Assembly (NCBI GenBank): GCA_025435555.1
Contig: JAIWWG010000032.1
Span: forward strand, 62,001-126,000
Reading direction: 5' to 3'
Source: Chytriomyces cf. hyalinus JEL632
Lineage: Eukaryota; Chytridiomycota; Chytridiomycetes; Chytridiales; Chytriomycetaceae
DNA length: 64,000 nucleotides
The position numbers and the translations under genes are program-made. Numbering within the stretch: the stretch's first letter is position 1; each line of letters opens with the position of its first letter. Shown here in pieces: positions 10,854 to 21,613 of this stretch. Below the pieces are notes generated by a model that made no database searches, had not been told where the DNA came from, and was given only the letters and a program-made list of their open reading frames with translations.

Positions 10854-11339
10854 ATAAAAACGGATTTGCATACTTCAATATTTTTGCATGAAACAGGGCA
10901 CGCGTTTTGGATTGAGGAGCATGGGTTCTTTTCTCGTCATCATTTCCAGCGCTTGGCTTGAAATAAACCCGGATGAAAACGATTGCGAGCATCTGTGCGT
11001 GATGTTTGAGAAGGAGGATGAAAGAGAAGAGGACTATGAACAGAGAAAGAGATGGATGCCAGTGTGTCAGTGATATGAATGCCGTCAAATCCACGAGTGT
11101 CGCTGCTGTCATCGCATGCAGCTAGCTAGCTATATTTTGAACAGCAGGCGTCCCTCACGCCAATGCCAATGCCAGCGCATGTGCAACAACAACGCATGTG
11201 CAATCCGCAATGCAATGCAATGGCATGGCCTCTTTTGCTGTCCAAAATTTCCAAAATTGGACCCAAAAATTCAAAAATGCGCATCTCGTGCCCAAGTGCG
11301 TGCCCCACTTTCCAACATTAATCAGTCCCCCAGTTGGCC
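10854..11339. other. Intergenic region between ECH1 and PHO89
   Basis: About 490 bases. A 61-codon ATG frame (10888-11073, +) and an overlapping minus frame starting at 11112 with one hydrophobic stretch (SLSLFIVLFSFILLL) are present, but neither resembles a known protein and they overlap each other, so neither is called. Nearer PHO89 an 11-nt direct repeat CGCATGTGCAA lies at 11176-11186 and 11193-11203, each holding a CATGTG E-box, followed by short GCAATG/AATGGC repeats. The region probably serves as the PHO89 promoter. Confidence 0.5.
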
Positions 11340-11347
11340 TATATAAG
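11340..11347 (+). promoter_or_regulatory. TATA box of PHO89
   Basis: TATATAAG stands 60 nt upstream of the PHO89 ATG, a normal TATA-to-start distance for a short 5' leader. It is the clearest canonical TATA box noted in the window and fits a strongly expressed, regulated gene. Confidence 0.6.
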
Positions 11348-11406
11348 CACAGACATGCCCACCCTCAGTTCACCCTCAGCCAACACAGCCAACAAACTAA
11401 CGCAAG

Positions 11407-13137
11407 ATGCCGGTCGTTCCAATGCCTGTCAACTCCTTCACCTGGATCTTTGGTGTCACCGTCGCCTTTGCCATCCTTGATGCCTACGCCATTGGTAACT
11501 ATTCTCATACCATCTTATCCATCCCTCTATCTAACCTACCTCTCTTTCCAGGTGCCAACGATGTCGCCAACTCCTTCGCCACCTCCGTCGGTTCCCGCTC
11601 CTTGAAGCTGTGGCAAGCCTGTTCCATCGCCGTCTTCACTGAATTGGGTGGTGCTCTTCTTCTCGGTGGTGTCACCACTGGAACCATCAAGGACGGAATC
11701 ATCCAACTCGGACGATTTGACGCGCGTCAAGATTTGCTCATGGCCGCCTTCATGTGCGCCCTTATTGGTTCTTCCACCTGGGTCATGACTGCCACCCGTT
11801 TTGGTTGGCCCGTCTCCACCACTCACTCCATCATTGGTGCCCTTATCGGAGTCGGTATTTCTGCTTTCGGAACTTCAGCTGTGAACTGGAACTGGGAAGG
11901 CAAGGGAGTCCCCTTCGTCATTGCCGGATGGTTCGTTGCCCCAGCTCTTGCCGGTGTACTTGCTGCCATCATCTACGGTCTGACTTCCCAGTTCGTCTTC
12001 AAGGCCAAGAACCCCCTCCGTGCCGGTATCTTTGCCCTGCCAGTCTACTTCACCGTTACTACCTTCATTGTCTCCTTCTTTGTCGTGACCAAGAACGGTA
12101 GATCCCCCTTCAAGATCTCATCCCCCAATCTTGGTCAGCCCATCACTGTCACTGGTGATGTTGCCCTCGGTATGGGAATTATCGGAGGAATCACCGGTGC
12201 CATGCTTCTCTTCACCACTCTGTTCGCCGTTCCATTCTTTATCCGCAAGCTTGAGAAGGAAGAGGACATCAAGTGGTACCACCTGTTCTACATCTTCCTC
12301 GTCCCAACTCAGCCAAGAAACGAGAACCTTGAATTGGAACTCTCCCGTCAGTTTACTCCTCACCTTGTTGAAGAGGGCAAAGACGTTGTTGTTGTCGACG
12401 AATCCAAGAAGGACGGAGCTGTCACTGTTGAAGCCACCACCGTTGTTGTTGCCAAGAATGACGAGACCGACAAGACTATTGCCTCCACTTTCAAAGGTGC
12501 CTTCTCCGGCATCTACGCTGCTGCTACCAAGGGTCTCACCATGGACATTGCCGCTGAGCAGTCTGCGTCTGCCAAGGAAGCTCACCACCACGCTACTCTT
12601 TACGACAACAAGGTCGAGTACCTGTTCTCCTTCCTTCAAGTTATGACCGCTTCCTTTGCTTCCTTCTCCCACGGAGCCAACGACACTGCCAACGCTATTG
12701 GTCCTCTCGCTGCCGTCTACGACTTGTGGTCCACTGGTAAAGTCGCCAAGAACGCCAACGTTGAGCTCTGGATGTTTGTCCTCGGTGGTCTCTCCATCGA
12801 CTTGGGTCTTGTTCTTTGGGGATGGAGAATCATGGTCAACCTCGGAAACAACCTTACCTACCACTCCCCATCCCGTGGATTCGCCATGGAACTTGGTGCC
12901 GCCACTGCCGTTATCACTGCCACCTTCTTTGCCCTCCCAGTTTCCACCACTCAATGTATCGTCGGTGCTACCATTGGTGTCGGTCTCATGAACGGAAGCT
13001 TGAAGGCTGTCAACTGGAGAATGGTGTCATGGACCATGTTCTCCTGGATCCTTACCCTGCCAATTGCCGGTCTCTCTGCTGGTATCTTGTACACCATCTT
13101 GACCCGTGGACCATCCTTCAACTACCCCAAGGCCTGA
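11407..13137 (+). CDS. PHO89: PHO89-type sodium/phosphate symporter (PiT family)
   Basis: Exon 11407-11494, a 57-nt intron, then exon 11552-13137 give 557 residues. Splicing creates the first PiT signature AIGANDVANSFATSVGS; the second, SHGANDTANAIGPLA, lies in the C-terminal half, as expected for the inverted repeat of these transporters. The two membrane halves are separated by a hydrophilic loop (about residues 285-385). The family imports phosphate with sodium across the plasma membrane. Codon choice is strikingly C-ending (GCC, ACC, TCC, ATC) compared with neighbours, typical of a highly expressed gene. The intron is a multiple of three and has no stop codon, so a retained form would insert 19 residues just before the first signature. 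Confidence 0.93.
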   Translation: MPVVPMPVNSFTWIFGVTVAFAILDAYAIGNYSHTILSIPLSNLPLFPGANDVANSFATSVGSRSLKLWQACSIAVFTELGGALLLGGVTTGTIKDGIIQLGRFDARQDLLMAAFMCALIGSSTWVMTATRFGWPVSTTHSIIGALIGVGISAFGTSAVNWNWEGKGVPFVIAGWFVAPALAGVLAAIIYGLTSQFVFKAKNPLRAGIFALPVYFTVTTFIVSFFVVTKNGRSPFKISSPNLGQPITVTGDVALGMGIIGGITGAMLLFTTLFAVPFFIRKLEKEEDIKWYHLFYIFLVPTQPRNENLELELSRQFTPHLVEEGKDVVVVDESKKDGAVTVEATTVVVAKNDETDKTIASTFKGAFSGIYAAATKGLTMDIAAEQSASAKEAHHHATLYDNKVEYLFSFLQVMTASFASFSHGANDTANAIGPLAAVYDLWSTGKVAKNANVELWMFVLGGLSIDLGLVLWGWRIMVNLGNNLTYHSPSRGFAMELGAATAVITATFFALPVSTTQCIVGATIGVGLMNGSLKAVNWRMVSWTMFSWILTLPIAGLSAGILYTILTRGPSFNYPKA

Positions 13138-13427
13138 TTTTTTTAGACTTTTGATCTGCTAGATTTTTTTAAAAAAGACCCATTTTTTTTGCTTAACTTG
13201 CAACACTACTACTCCTCTTTTCCCTTCGAACCTCTGAATGAGCTTCATGTCAATAAAATCTTTTTGTTGATGGAATATCTCTTGATAACGCTGGTAAGGT
13301 ACTCTCTTGAAGTTCTGAGGTTGTTTGCATGGGAGGTTTTCCTGAGCCTTGGACATTTTTCCAGCAGTCCAGAAGAATTAGTTTGAGTTTTTGATTTGCT
13401 ACGGAAAATCTTTTCCCAAACCATCAA

Positions 13428-13613
13428 ATGAGCACCACAGCATCGAGTCAGAGCGGGGCGCCTTCCTGCGTGGAGCGTGATGCAGCCGCAAGGTCAGTTC
13501 TCCAAGCGTGTTTGCGCTCTCGCGCCTTTTTGAGGAGGTTCCATGCAAGAGTCAAAGGGCACGCAAAAAGAATATACTCCAAACATTTTTTCAAGAAAAC
13601 AGAGTTCTGTTGA
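13428..13613 (+). CDS. Small unassigned reading frame
   Basis: A 61-codon ATG frame lies between PHO89 and the glycosyltransferase. It starts MSTTASSQSGAPSC and ends with a very basic tail (KGHAKRIYSKHFFKK). A possible intron (GTCAGT at about 13493 to TTTGAG) would shorten it to about 47 residues while keeping the basic tail. It resembles nothing I know, could be noise, and has no clear promoter. The preceding 13138-13427 holds the PHO89 3' region and nothing else I can name. Confidence 0.25.
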   Translation: MSTTASSQSGAPSCVERDAAARSVLQACLRSRAFLRRFHARVKGHAKRIYSKHFFKKTEFC

Positions 13614-13720
13614 AGATTGTCAGGAAGCAATAACGGGCTACAAGGGGTCCAATTTTGGCTGTGTGATTTGGATTGATCTCACTTTATTCCAACTTTTATA
13701 TACTCTAGAATTTCAACGAT

Positions 13721-15203
13721 TTATAATTTACTCAGATGCTGCAGGCACTCAGCCTCAGTCAGTGATGTGTGTTCTCCTCCCCACAAATAGCCACAAGCCT
13801 CTGCAAACAATATACTGAGGTACTTGCGATTGAACTCAGAATCTTCCACGTATCCTTTACGCGCACGCATTCCCATAGTCTGCTTTTGCTGCTTGCTCAT
13901 CTTTATGACCCTTTCCACAGCAGTACATATTTCATTCGGAGGCGCGTGTGCCTGAGTTGGTCTGATTTTGGCTCCAAACGTCTGCCAATCCAAATGAAAA
14001 GGCTCAGTGGACTCCACCAAGACTCCACTCAACCCATCCTTTGCAAACTCATTCATAGGCGGGAAATCCGTTGTCACCAGCACTGCCCCAAGACTCCGTG
14101 CCTCATTGATGTAATGTCCATACCCCTCTGCCGTAGATGGACACAAATGCACGCCATTGCTCAATTGCAGCTGTTTCATTTCGTTTGGTTCAACGCGACT
14201 TTTGAACTCAATGTTTGCACGGGCTTCAACTTCGTTTGTAACTTTGACGAAATCAGGTCTGTTGCCAATCATGACCAGTTTTGGCCATTCGGGATGCCGC
14301 ATCCAGCACTCAAGAAGCTGTGGAGTGGATTTTGCTGTACTGTATCCATACGAATGGAAAAAGGTGTCGAAATCCTGCGTGCGCACATGATTGAAGGAGG
14401 TTCCAGCCAGCTTGTCATTGCTTGAATGGGCGACATACAGCACTCTGGGACCCCTATTGGTGCTGTTCCCCGCATGCTCCTTCACAAACTGTTCCACGTA
14501 CTTGTGACACACACGAGTCTTGCATAAAACGGTATGCGTCTGCACCATAGTCAACTCCGTGTAGTTTCCATGCAAACCCATCCATTCCAAGTTGGGCATC
14601 ATAAAGTTTCGCACGATTGCGTGTTGTTTGAAAAAGTAAGGAACCATGTTCTCCTCCGTGTGCAGATATGTTGATTTGGGACACTTTTCAAGCTTTTCCT
14701 CCATAGTGGCCTTGTCGTAGACGGGCGAGAGACGGGCACCGGCGTAAAAGACGTACAGCACAAGGTCCATGCAGTGTCCAAGCGAGCGGGCTCCGGGGTT
14801 GTCCGAACCGTAGTTGATTTCGAAGGGGTAGCAGGTCTCGAGATAAAGCTGTTGGCAAACAACAGTAGTATGAGATATTCTGAACATGAAACGGCCGTTG
14901 ATGATTCACCTTCTTTGCCGCATTTCCAACACTGGCCGCATAGGGACTCAGCATGACGGCGTCCTTTTTGTTGGTGCAGTGGGCAAGCAGTGTGTCGAGT
15001 GAGAGTGCGCCGTGGCCTGCGAGACCAGCGGCATGAACACCCGGCAGCAGTGGATGGTCGATAAACTCGGCGGCTTCAGTGTTGGCGGGTAAGGTCTCGT
15101 TGGGTTCGGATTCTGCGACAAGGACGGTGGCATACAGCACAAAGATGCCAGCCAGCGCTGTTGCTGCGACTGCCAGCATCAAGAGCGTCCGCGCTTTGGC
15201 CAT
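13721..15203 (-). CDS. Type II membrane glycosyltransferase, GT4-like
   Basis: Exons 15203-14910 and 14848-13721 give 473 residues. A short N-terminal tail (MAKARTL) and one membrane anchor (MLAVAATALAGIFVLYATVL) point to a Golgi or ER type II enzyme with a lumenal catalytic domain. The C-terminal half has the retaining GT-B hallmark EGYGHYINE (E-x7-E), preceded by NGVHLCPST and followed by LGAVLVTTDFPPMNEF, the usual nucleotide-sugar site of GT4/GT1-like enzymes. Several N-x-T sites and Cys pairs fit the lumen. Donor and acceptor are not known. Codons are GC-rich. The intron is 61 nt. Confidence 0.8.
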
Positions 15204-15689
15204 GTTCGGTTGTTGTTTGATGTGGCTTGTTTCAATCTTGCAACTCGAAATATTTTATCAAACTCCACGCATCTTAACTTGCCGCTACGGCTCCCATGTC
15301 CACTCGATCAACCGCGCTTATTTGAATCGAGGTCGGAGACCGAGAGCCAGTCAGAAGCAGCGAGGCATAATCCTCGCATGTCTGTCAAGCAACTCTTGCT
15401 TTTATTTTGCTGCCAGGAGAAAGCTTCCTCATCTGAGCCAGCCTTTCCTTGCATAGACACCACCATCGCTTCTTTGCCGATAGCGTGTGCTTGCCCGCCT
15501 CAATATACGGCAAACCTCGGTTCAACAACCCATATGTTCTTCCGTTTTCATGCATTGACCCAGGCAACGGTCCCGTATGCATACGCGTCTATGATCACAT
15601 CAGAGACCCTTACCATGACGAAACTGTCGACGAAAGTCACCGCCGTGTTCGTTGGGGCAGCTTCTTTCTTTTTTTCTGTTGTAAAAATT
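15204..15689. other. Divergent upstream region between glycosyltransferase and UTP25
   Basis: The two genes are divergently transcribed across about 490 bases. The plus strand is open without a stop in the UTP25 frame from 15210, with in-frame ATGs (for example 15615), so an N-terminal extension of UTP25 or an upstream exon cannot be excluded. The translated stretch has no recognisable domain. A T-rich run (TTCTTTCTTTTTTTCTG) just before 15690 looks like untranslated sequence. Confidence 0.4.
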
Positions 15690-18082
15690 ATGAGTGCAAC
15701 CAAACGGGCGAACAAGCGGAGTCCCTCCAACATCCTCAATGCCGCTGCGCGCAAGGCCCCCTCTCCATCATCTAAACCGCTACAGAAGCAGCAGCGCTCC
15801 AGCGTGGACAAGGAGCAAGCGCTGAACAAGCCTTCAATCGAAAACTATTTCGATTCTCACTTCTCAAACAACAAGAACTTGGAAGGCGATTCCTCGAATG
15901 CGCAACCTGTCAAAGCCAGTGTGGAAGCTCTTGGAACTGTTCTGGTGTCTTCAAGTTTACCCCTTGCAATCCCACATGAATCCGAACTGCCACTTCAGGA
16001 AACACTGGATGCTCTCAGTGTCAAAGCGCGCGTGATACCACTCGTGGCTAAGCTCGCAACCGCAAAATCAGACGAACCTTCAATCGACAGAAAAGCTAAG
16101 AAAGTGAAGAAGGATTCCAATGAAGGTACCTACCACAAGCTGCCTTTCCAGACATCAACTGATCCAGTTCATGTTTTTTTTCAGAATCTTCAGTGCGTCT
16201 CTCGCCCATTCAGCAATCCTTGTTTCCGATCATGAACACATACGCGGACGTTCTTCTCACGACTCAGACTCGCGAAAACGAGGTCGAAATGCGCCAAACG
16301 TATTGCCTGCACACAGTGAATCATGTTCTCAAAACTCGCGATCGTGTATTGAAAAATACGGCGCGGCTGAATGCGGCGGCGCTTGCTTCGTCAAGCAAGG
16401 ACACTTCCGGCGAAGCTGAAGGCACTCCAGAAGACGTTGAAGATGATGATGAGGATGCGGGTGACGTCGAAAAGAATGGCAACATCATGTATGCCAATTT
16501 TCGACTTTTTATTCTCGCCCGTTTTGCGATTGAACGCGCTCTTTTTTTACAGCGAGTACAGGGACCAAGGATTTACTCGACCCAAAGTGTTGATTCTAAT
16601 TCCATTCAAGAATATTGCATTCGAAGTGATTGAAACCATCATCAAATTGTCGGGCGCCTCTCAAGTTGTGAGTGCAGCCAACCAACCACTTCTGATTTTA
16701 AACCTCCTCATTTTCAGGAAAACAAATCTCGATTCACCTCCGAATTCACGCTACCTCCCGAAGAAGACGGTCTAGATCCCACAAAACCCGAAGACTATCA
16801 GCATGACTTTCGTGGAAACATTGATGACTGCTTTCGAATTGGAATCAAATTCAGTCGACGCCATATGAAGCTTTTTAGCGATTTTTACAGCGCGGATGTA
16901 ATTGTTGCCAGCCCTCTGGGACTTCGAATGGTCGTCGGTGCAGAGGGGTGCGTTTCCATTGCTACTGATGCTTGTGTTCAATCAACCTGATTATAAATGT
17001 GTGGCCCCCTGTTCCAGAGACAAAGAACGCGATTTCGACTTTCTCAGTTCAATCGAGGTTGTGGTCGTTGATCGGTGTGATATGCTTTTGATGCAAAATT
17101 GGGATCACCTGCAAGTGAGTGCCTTCTGGGATTTCGAACATTTGACAAGGGCTGCTTGATCGTTACTTGACCGTTGTATTCCAGCACATTTTCCAACATT
17201 TGAATCTGACTCCGAAAAGCGCGCATGACTGCGATTTTGCGAGGACAAAAAGTTGGTACTTGGACGGACGATCGGCTCTTTTGCGACAATCGATCCTATT
17301 GAGCGCGTTTCCGACACCGGAAATCAACGCTCTGATGGCGAAATCGTGCAAAAATGTGGATGGACGCATCAAAATTTCGAAAGCGTACAGAGGAAGTGTT
17401 GGAGAGGTGGTAGTTCAAGTCCCTCAGGTAATTCTTACCTTAGAACCAATCGGCAGGGATGTTGGGTTCTCAAAATAGGGTTTCATTTTCAAATTTGACA
17501 GATGTACAATAGAATCACATCTCTATCACTGCGCGAATTAGATGATGCAAGGTTCAAACACTTTGTGGAAAAAGTGAGCGCTTTTTGTTGAAATCGAAAC
17601 TCAATTACTTATAAAACTTCAAAACTCCACCCAAGGTGATTCCAACACTCAAACGTGGAGGTCTCGAACAAAAAGGCACAATCATTTTCATCCCATCCTA
17701 CTTTGACTATGTCCGAGTCCGCAATCACCTCCGGGATCACCACGCCGACATTGAAGTTGGCGAACTTTGCGAATACACCTCCAACAGTGACATTAGCCGA
17801 ACTCGAAGCAACTTTTTCCATGGAAAGACTTCAATCCTTCTCATGACGGAGCGATTCCACTTTTTCAGACGCTACAAGATTCGTGGTTGCAAACATGTTG
17901 TTTTCTACCAGTTGCCCGAGTATGCGCAGTTTTACGCCGAATTGCTGAATGGAATGGATGTGGGGATGGAGAGTCGTTGCTCTGTAGTGTACAGTGTGTA
18001 TGACAAGTTTCGAATGGAGAGGGTAGTTGGCAGTGATCGTGTCAAGAAGATGATGGATAAGGATACATTCATGTTTGCTTAA
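15690..18082 (+). CDS. UTP25: UTP25, U3 snoRNP-associated small-subunit processome factor
   Basis: Eight exons (15690-16125, 16185-16488, 16553-16667, 16718-16947, 17018-17114, 17185-17427, 17502-17573, 17636-18082) join in phase to 647 residues. Utp25 (Def in animals) is a degenerate DEAD-box-like nucleolar protein needed for early 18S rRNA processing. Visible blocks: [62 protein letters not shown] (in place of DEAD), [17 protein letters not shown] and the end [19 protein letters not shown]. The first 150 residues are Ser/Lys-rich and an acidic run follows ([12 protein letters not shown]). The start at 15690 ([11 protein letters not shown]) is chosen for its basic, nucleolar-like head, but upstream in-frame ATGs exist. 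A polyadenylation-like AATAAA overlaps the stop. Confidence 0.9.
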
Positions 18083-19050
18083 TAAAAGCACTTTTTGCAA
18101 TGGGGTTGGAATCAGCAGATGAATTTAGTGAGGAAGCAGTGACAGCAATTGTGAATGCCAGAGCCCGGCTAATGAAATCAGTCAACACTCCTGCAGCCAC
18201 AGTCACATTTGTCAATGGTTTGCACGCATAGCATGCTCCCTTGGCAGCTCTTCTTTTTAACACAGGTGTTTTTTTGAACGCCTTTGCAGGATTGCTCAAA
18301 CAATTGAATGCCTTGCATGTGTATGACATGTACTTGAGCAATGGCTCCACCTAAAACAAAAAAGCAAGTAGCGCTTCAGCAGCCAGGGTCACACTTGGAG
18401 CCCTGCTGGAAGGAGTGGTTCGTGAGAAGGTGGCTGACTTTGACAGAGGTGAGGGTGTGAAGGTGGTCGTGGTTGGACTTTGGCTGCACAGGGTTGGCTT
18501 GTTGGTGTGCAGGGTGGTCAATTTTGACAATGGGGATCCAGATGGAACTGGGGTGCAGCTTGCCAGGCTGGACTTGGCAGATCCCAGCTTGGCCAGTTTC
18601 ACTGACCGTAATGGAGTTGGAGTGGATGGACCTCTGGCTGCCAAGACTTCAATTGTCGGTCCAATGTTACCACAAAATTGAGAAAAAATTACCTGGACAG
18701 CTTTTGACTCTGATTTCAACTGTATTGGTTTCGCCTTTGGCTCCATCCATACAGAATAAACGTTACCATTCGGGCACTGCATGTCTTGGTGTACTGCCTG
18801 TGCTGGGTATTCAACAGTACTTTCATTTGCATAACCGTCAGTGTAGATTCTTGCTGAGTGGCAAAGAAAGCTTCTTCGTCCTTGTCCGGTGGTGGCAAGG
18901 GAACGAGGCTGCAATCTCCCTGCACCAGGTTTTAACGAAGAGCATATTTACTGACAAGGGTGATTTCAACATAACACAAAAACCATATGCAACAGAGAGG
19001 TCTCACGTCAAATACATATCCAGAAGTGGCAATGATGCATGCAATCAGGG
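18083..19050 (-). pseudogene. Degenerate, rearranged copy of the membrane/Ser-Pro-rich gene at 22173-24813
   Basis: Reading leftwards: a membrane exon ending FALIACIIATSGYVFD at 19007 with donor GTGAGAC, matching exon 1 of the plus-strand gene (TIATYGYALD then GTGAGAC); a block with VPLPPPDKDEEAFF (about 18880), matching IPLPPPDKEEAYFF; a Ser/Thr/Pro stretch (about 18650-18360); and a block with RRAAKGACYACKPL and LTDFISRALAFTIAVTASSL (about 18290-18110), nearly identical at DNA level to the plus-strand copy at 23000-23130. The frame is interrupted several times. After exon 1 the module order (PPPDK, Ser/Pro, LTDF) is reversed relative to the plus-strand gene (LTDF, Ser/Pro, PPPDK), so this is not a simple inverted duplicate. 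It is a host gene relic or a very divergent paralogue. Confidence 0.6.
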
Positions 19051-19633
19051 CAAACAGAGAAGCAAAGTCAATGTTTGTTGCATTTTGTTTTGGTTAAGAA
19101 AAAAGGTGGGGTGCGTCTCAAACTGGCAATGAGGGCAGCAATGACAGCAAACATGAGTAAAAAGTTTGCAGAGAAATATGATTTGTACATGCAGTGGTTC
19201 CGGTAAGGACTTGAAGAACAGTTGGAGATGTTTTCAGGAATGTTTCGGAGAGATGTGCAGTAGCAGCACATTGTGGAACTTGCTTCTTCATTGTTGAACA
19301 TGTGTGATTGCTTAAGCAATTCATTGACTGTTTTGAATACTCTGCTAACAGCAGTGCCCTCCTTTTATGGGGTATCATTTTCCCACGCGTGCCTGTGAGA
19401 ATGTAAATTTTCAGGGTGTTAACAGCCTTGCTAGAATACCACAGGGTGTATACACTTCCAACTCAGCCCGGCTAGTCAAGATAAGTCAAGGACAGGGGAT
19501 TTTAATGATTGGTGGTCTGAATTTTCTGCCTGTTGTTGTGTCCGAACGAAATAATTTTACTTCATACTATAACAAGGAACCCCAGAAGTTGCGTCAGTGA
19601 TAAAAAAGGAAAATAAAAAAACAAAAGCCAAGT
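19051..19633. other. Region between the degenerate copy and APP1
   Basis: Most of this stretch holds no gene I can support. On the minus strand near 19130-19190 a hydrophobic stretch (LLMFAVIAALIAS) resembles the membrane exon of the degenerate copy just downstream, so it may be a further, duplicated fragment of that exon. The rest is AT-rich and without a readable frame. Confidence 0.35.
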
Positions 19634-21175
19634 CTAGTTCTCAATCTTAAACTCGCATGAAAGTGAATGAAGAGATGCGGGATCTGAAAAGACAGCGTAC
19701 ATGTTGGGTGCAACACCTTCCAAGGCTTTGTGCACAATTTTGATTTTGGCCTCGTCGTTATCGACAGACCGGATGAGGATCTTTGCAACACGGTCGGGGT
19801 AAGTTTTCAGAACAGACGCGTACACTTCGGCGTCTTTTTCGCCGGCATCGCCAATCAGAATAAACTTCCTCTTTGGATATTTCTGTATACAAACAAGTAA
19901 ATTAGAAACACGCTGCTCGTGAAAATCCATCTGACAACTTACAGTGAAAAGTCCTTTTATAACTTCGTCTTTATATGCCTTTCTTGATGCCTGGTTCCAC
20001 ACGTCACGCAAAGTCACAGATCCACTGGGAAACTCGTCCCCAATCAAAAAATTATTGATCATGTCCAATAGCTGAAATGGCGATGCGCTGACGTAGTGGA
20101 AAGCCATTGCGCAGTCGGCTGCAAAATGATTGTAGAGCACAGACATTCCCGCGATGGATGAGGATGAAGGCGTGAAAAGGGCATTGTTCAGAGCCGCGCT
20201 TGGACCCCGATAAACGTCCGAGTCTTTGATGGTGTCGTCGAGGTCTGTGATGATCGAAAACCCAGTCTCTTCAACAATGGTACTGACACTGAAAGCGTGC
20301 GTACCGGCTTGAGAGCCTTTGCGAAAATAATGGGTTACTGCCACCGACCGAGATGTGGCAATGGAAAACAGGTCATACCTGACTTCTTGTAAGCAATGAA
20401 TTCCAGTTGATGCATGTGGTAATCCTCCCCAGTGCCTGCAGCTTTCCGCCATTCGTCCATGACAGATTCCGGAATCCGAATGACATCGTCAAAGATTCCA
20501 GACGAGTTCATGAGAGGGATAACATCAAACTGGGCCTCTTTCACTAAGGCTTCAACGGCCTCCAAGTCGAGTTCGGAGTTGGACCGATCCACCGATCGTT
20601 TCTTGAATCCGAGAATCGCCACTCGAATGACACCTTGCTCTGTAAAGCCTGGAAACACCCAAAAATCAACAGGCACCCAATGAAGGATTAGGTCGTCTTT
20701 TCTGAAACGGCTCGTACAATTGATTCTGCTCACCCCCATCAAGAAACGCACCCGCCCGCTCCTCAAAGACTTGGGATGCCAATCGAGACCTATCCTGTCT
20801 GATGGGAGACAGAATGCGCTTGCTGATACCAAGCAGTAGGTTACGCCTGAATCCGGCTTTCTTGTGCATGTGGACCCAGCCCCTGACATGCACATTCAAA
20901 GTCTTTGCTGGTGGTTCGGTGTTGATGCTGGGCTCGGTTACAATGGCACTCTCTTCTTTGACTTGGTCGGGACTTGCGGCGACATCGCTGTCAACCGGCT
21001 TGTCCGCAATGACGGCAACTTCGTCGGTCCACCAAGAACTCGTCTGGAACAGGGTCACAACGACTTGGGAGGTGACTGCAGGCGCTTGATCGTTCAGACT
21101 GACAGCCGCCACGGAATCTTCCACTGTTGCGGCTGTGTCTGTGGTCATTTCTTGGAACAGTTTAAAGTTACGCAT
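19634..21175 (-). CDS. APP1: APP1-type phosphatidate phosphatase
   Basis: Exons 21175-20734, 20696-20379, 20337-19943 and 19882-19634 give 467 residues. The catalytic DxDxT is TDLDDTIKDSDV, created right after the second splice, followed by family blocks LYNHFAADCAMAFHYVSASPFQL, KRKFILIGDAGEKDAEVY and ILIRSV. The N-terminal half has the APP1 beta-rich domain (VRGWVHMHKKAG, LASQVFEERAGAFLDG, VPVDFWVFPG). App1 enzymes dephosphorylate phosphatidate at cortical actin and endocytic sites in yeast. The ATG at 21175 is the first in frame; another lies at 21148. The last intron (60 nt) is a multiple of three without a stop. The gene sits between two copies of an unrelated Ser/Pro-rich gene. Confidence 0.88.
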
Positions 21176-21403
21176 CTCCCTCTTAATAATGTTCAATTGG
21201 TGCTCATGGGAGTGGCACTATGGCTTGGATCCAAGTCTGCGCATGGGACTGAGCTCTGATTTCATGAAAGTGTTATTGTTGAGCAGACTAGCGTAAGAGT
21301 CAAGTCAGCGAAGGGCTAATATGGAGAGATCATGTTGTGTTGACCTTCCGATCAAAGCGAATTCATTCCAGACAGTGCGAACGGTCGTTTAAAATAAAAG
21401 CAA

Positions 21404-21613
21404 AATGATCCAACCCCGCGATCAAAATCAACTGATGAACGAGTTTAAGTAGCTGCGGGACGAGAATATCCGATTGACCGAAATCGACTCCGACCAATTG
21501 CAATCGTTTCCAACGTGTGAATAAATTGACGCCCAGAGTTCATCAAGCAACTTGGATTCACCAAACGAACTCTTGTTCGATTCTTCGTTTTCTTTATCAA
21601 CGTGATGCACTTT
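21404..21613 (+). pseudogene. Decayed coiled-coil/bZIP-like fragment
   Basis: From ATG 21404 one frame reads MIQPRDQNQLMNEFK, stop, LRDENIRLTEIDSDQLQSF, stop, then IDAQSSSSNLDSPNELLFD and another stop. The composition is protein-like (LRDENIRL is a leucine-zipper style stretch), and the stops stand where Gln or Arg codons (CAG, CAA, CGA) would need one C-to-T change. No GT-AG intron removes them. It may be an old host gene remnant; the family is unknown. Confidence 0.35.

Noticed and set aside
10729-11112. Minus-strand frame of 127 codons with a hydrophobic stretch behind ECH1
   Set aside because: Its 3' third overlaps the last ECH1 exons in antisense, it overlaps a plus-strand frame, and it resembles no protein family.
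12118-12954. Long minus-strand frame opposite PHO89
   Set aside because: Antisense shadow of a strongly codon-biased gene; Gly/Ser/Glu-rich, no start context or homology.
18473-19132. Plus-strand 219-codon frame opposite the degenerate copy
   Set aside because: Protein-like similarity to the 22-24 kb gene is on the minus strand; the plus frame is Trp/Cys-rich shadow.
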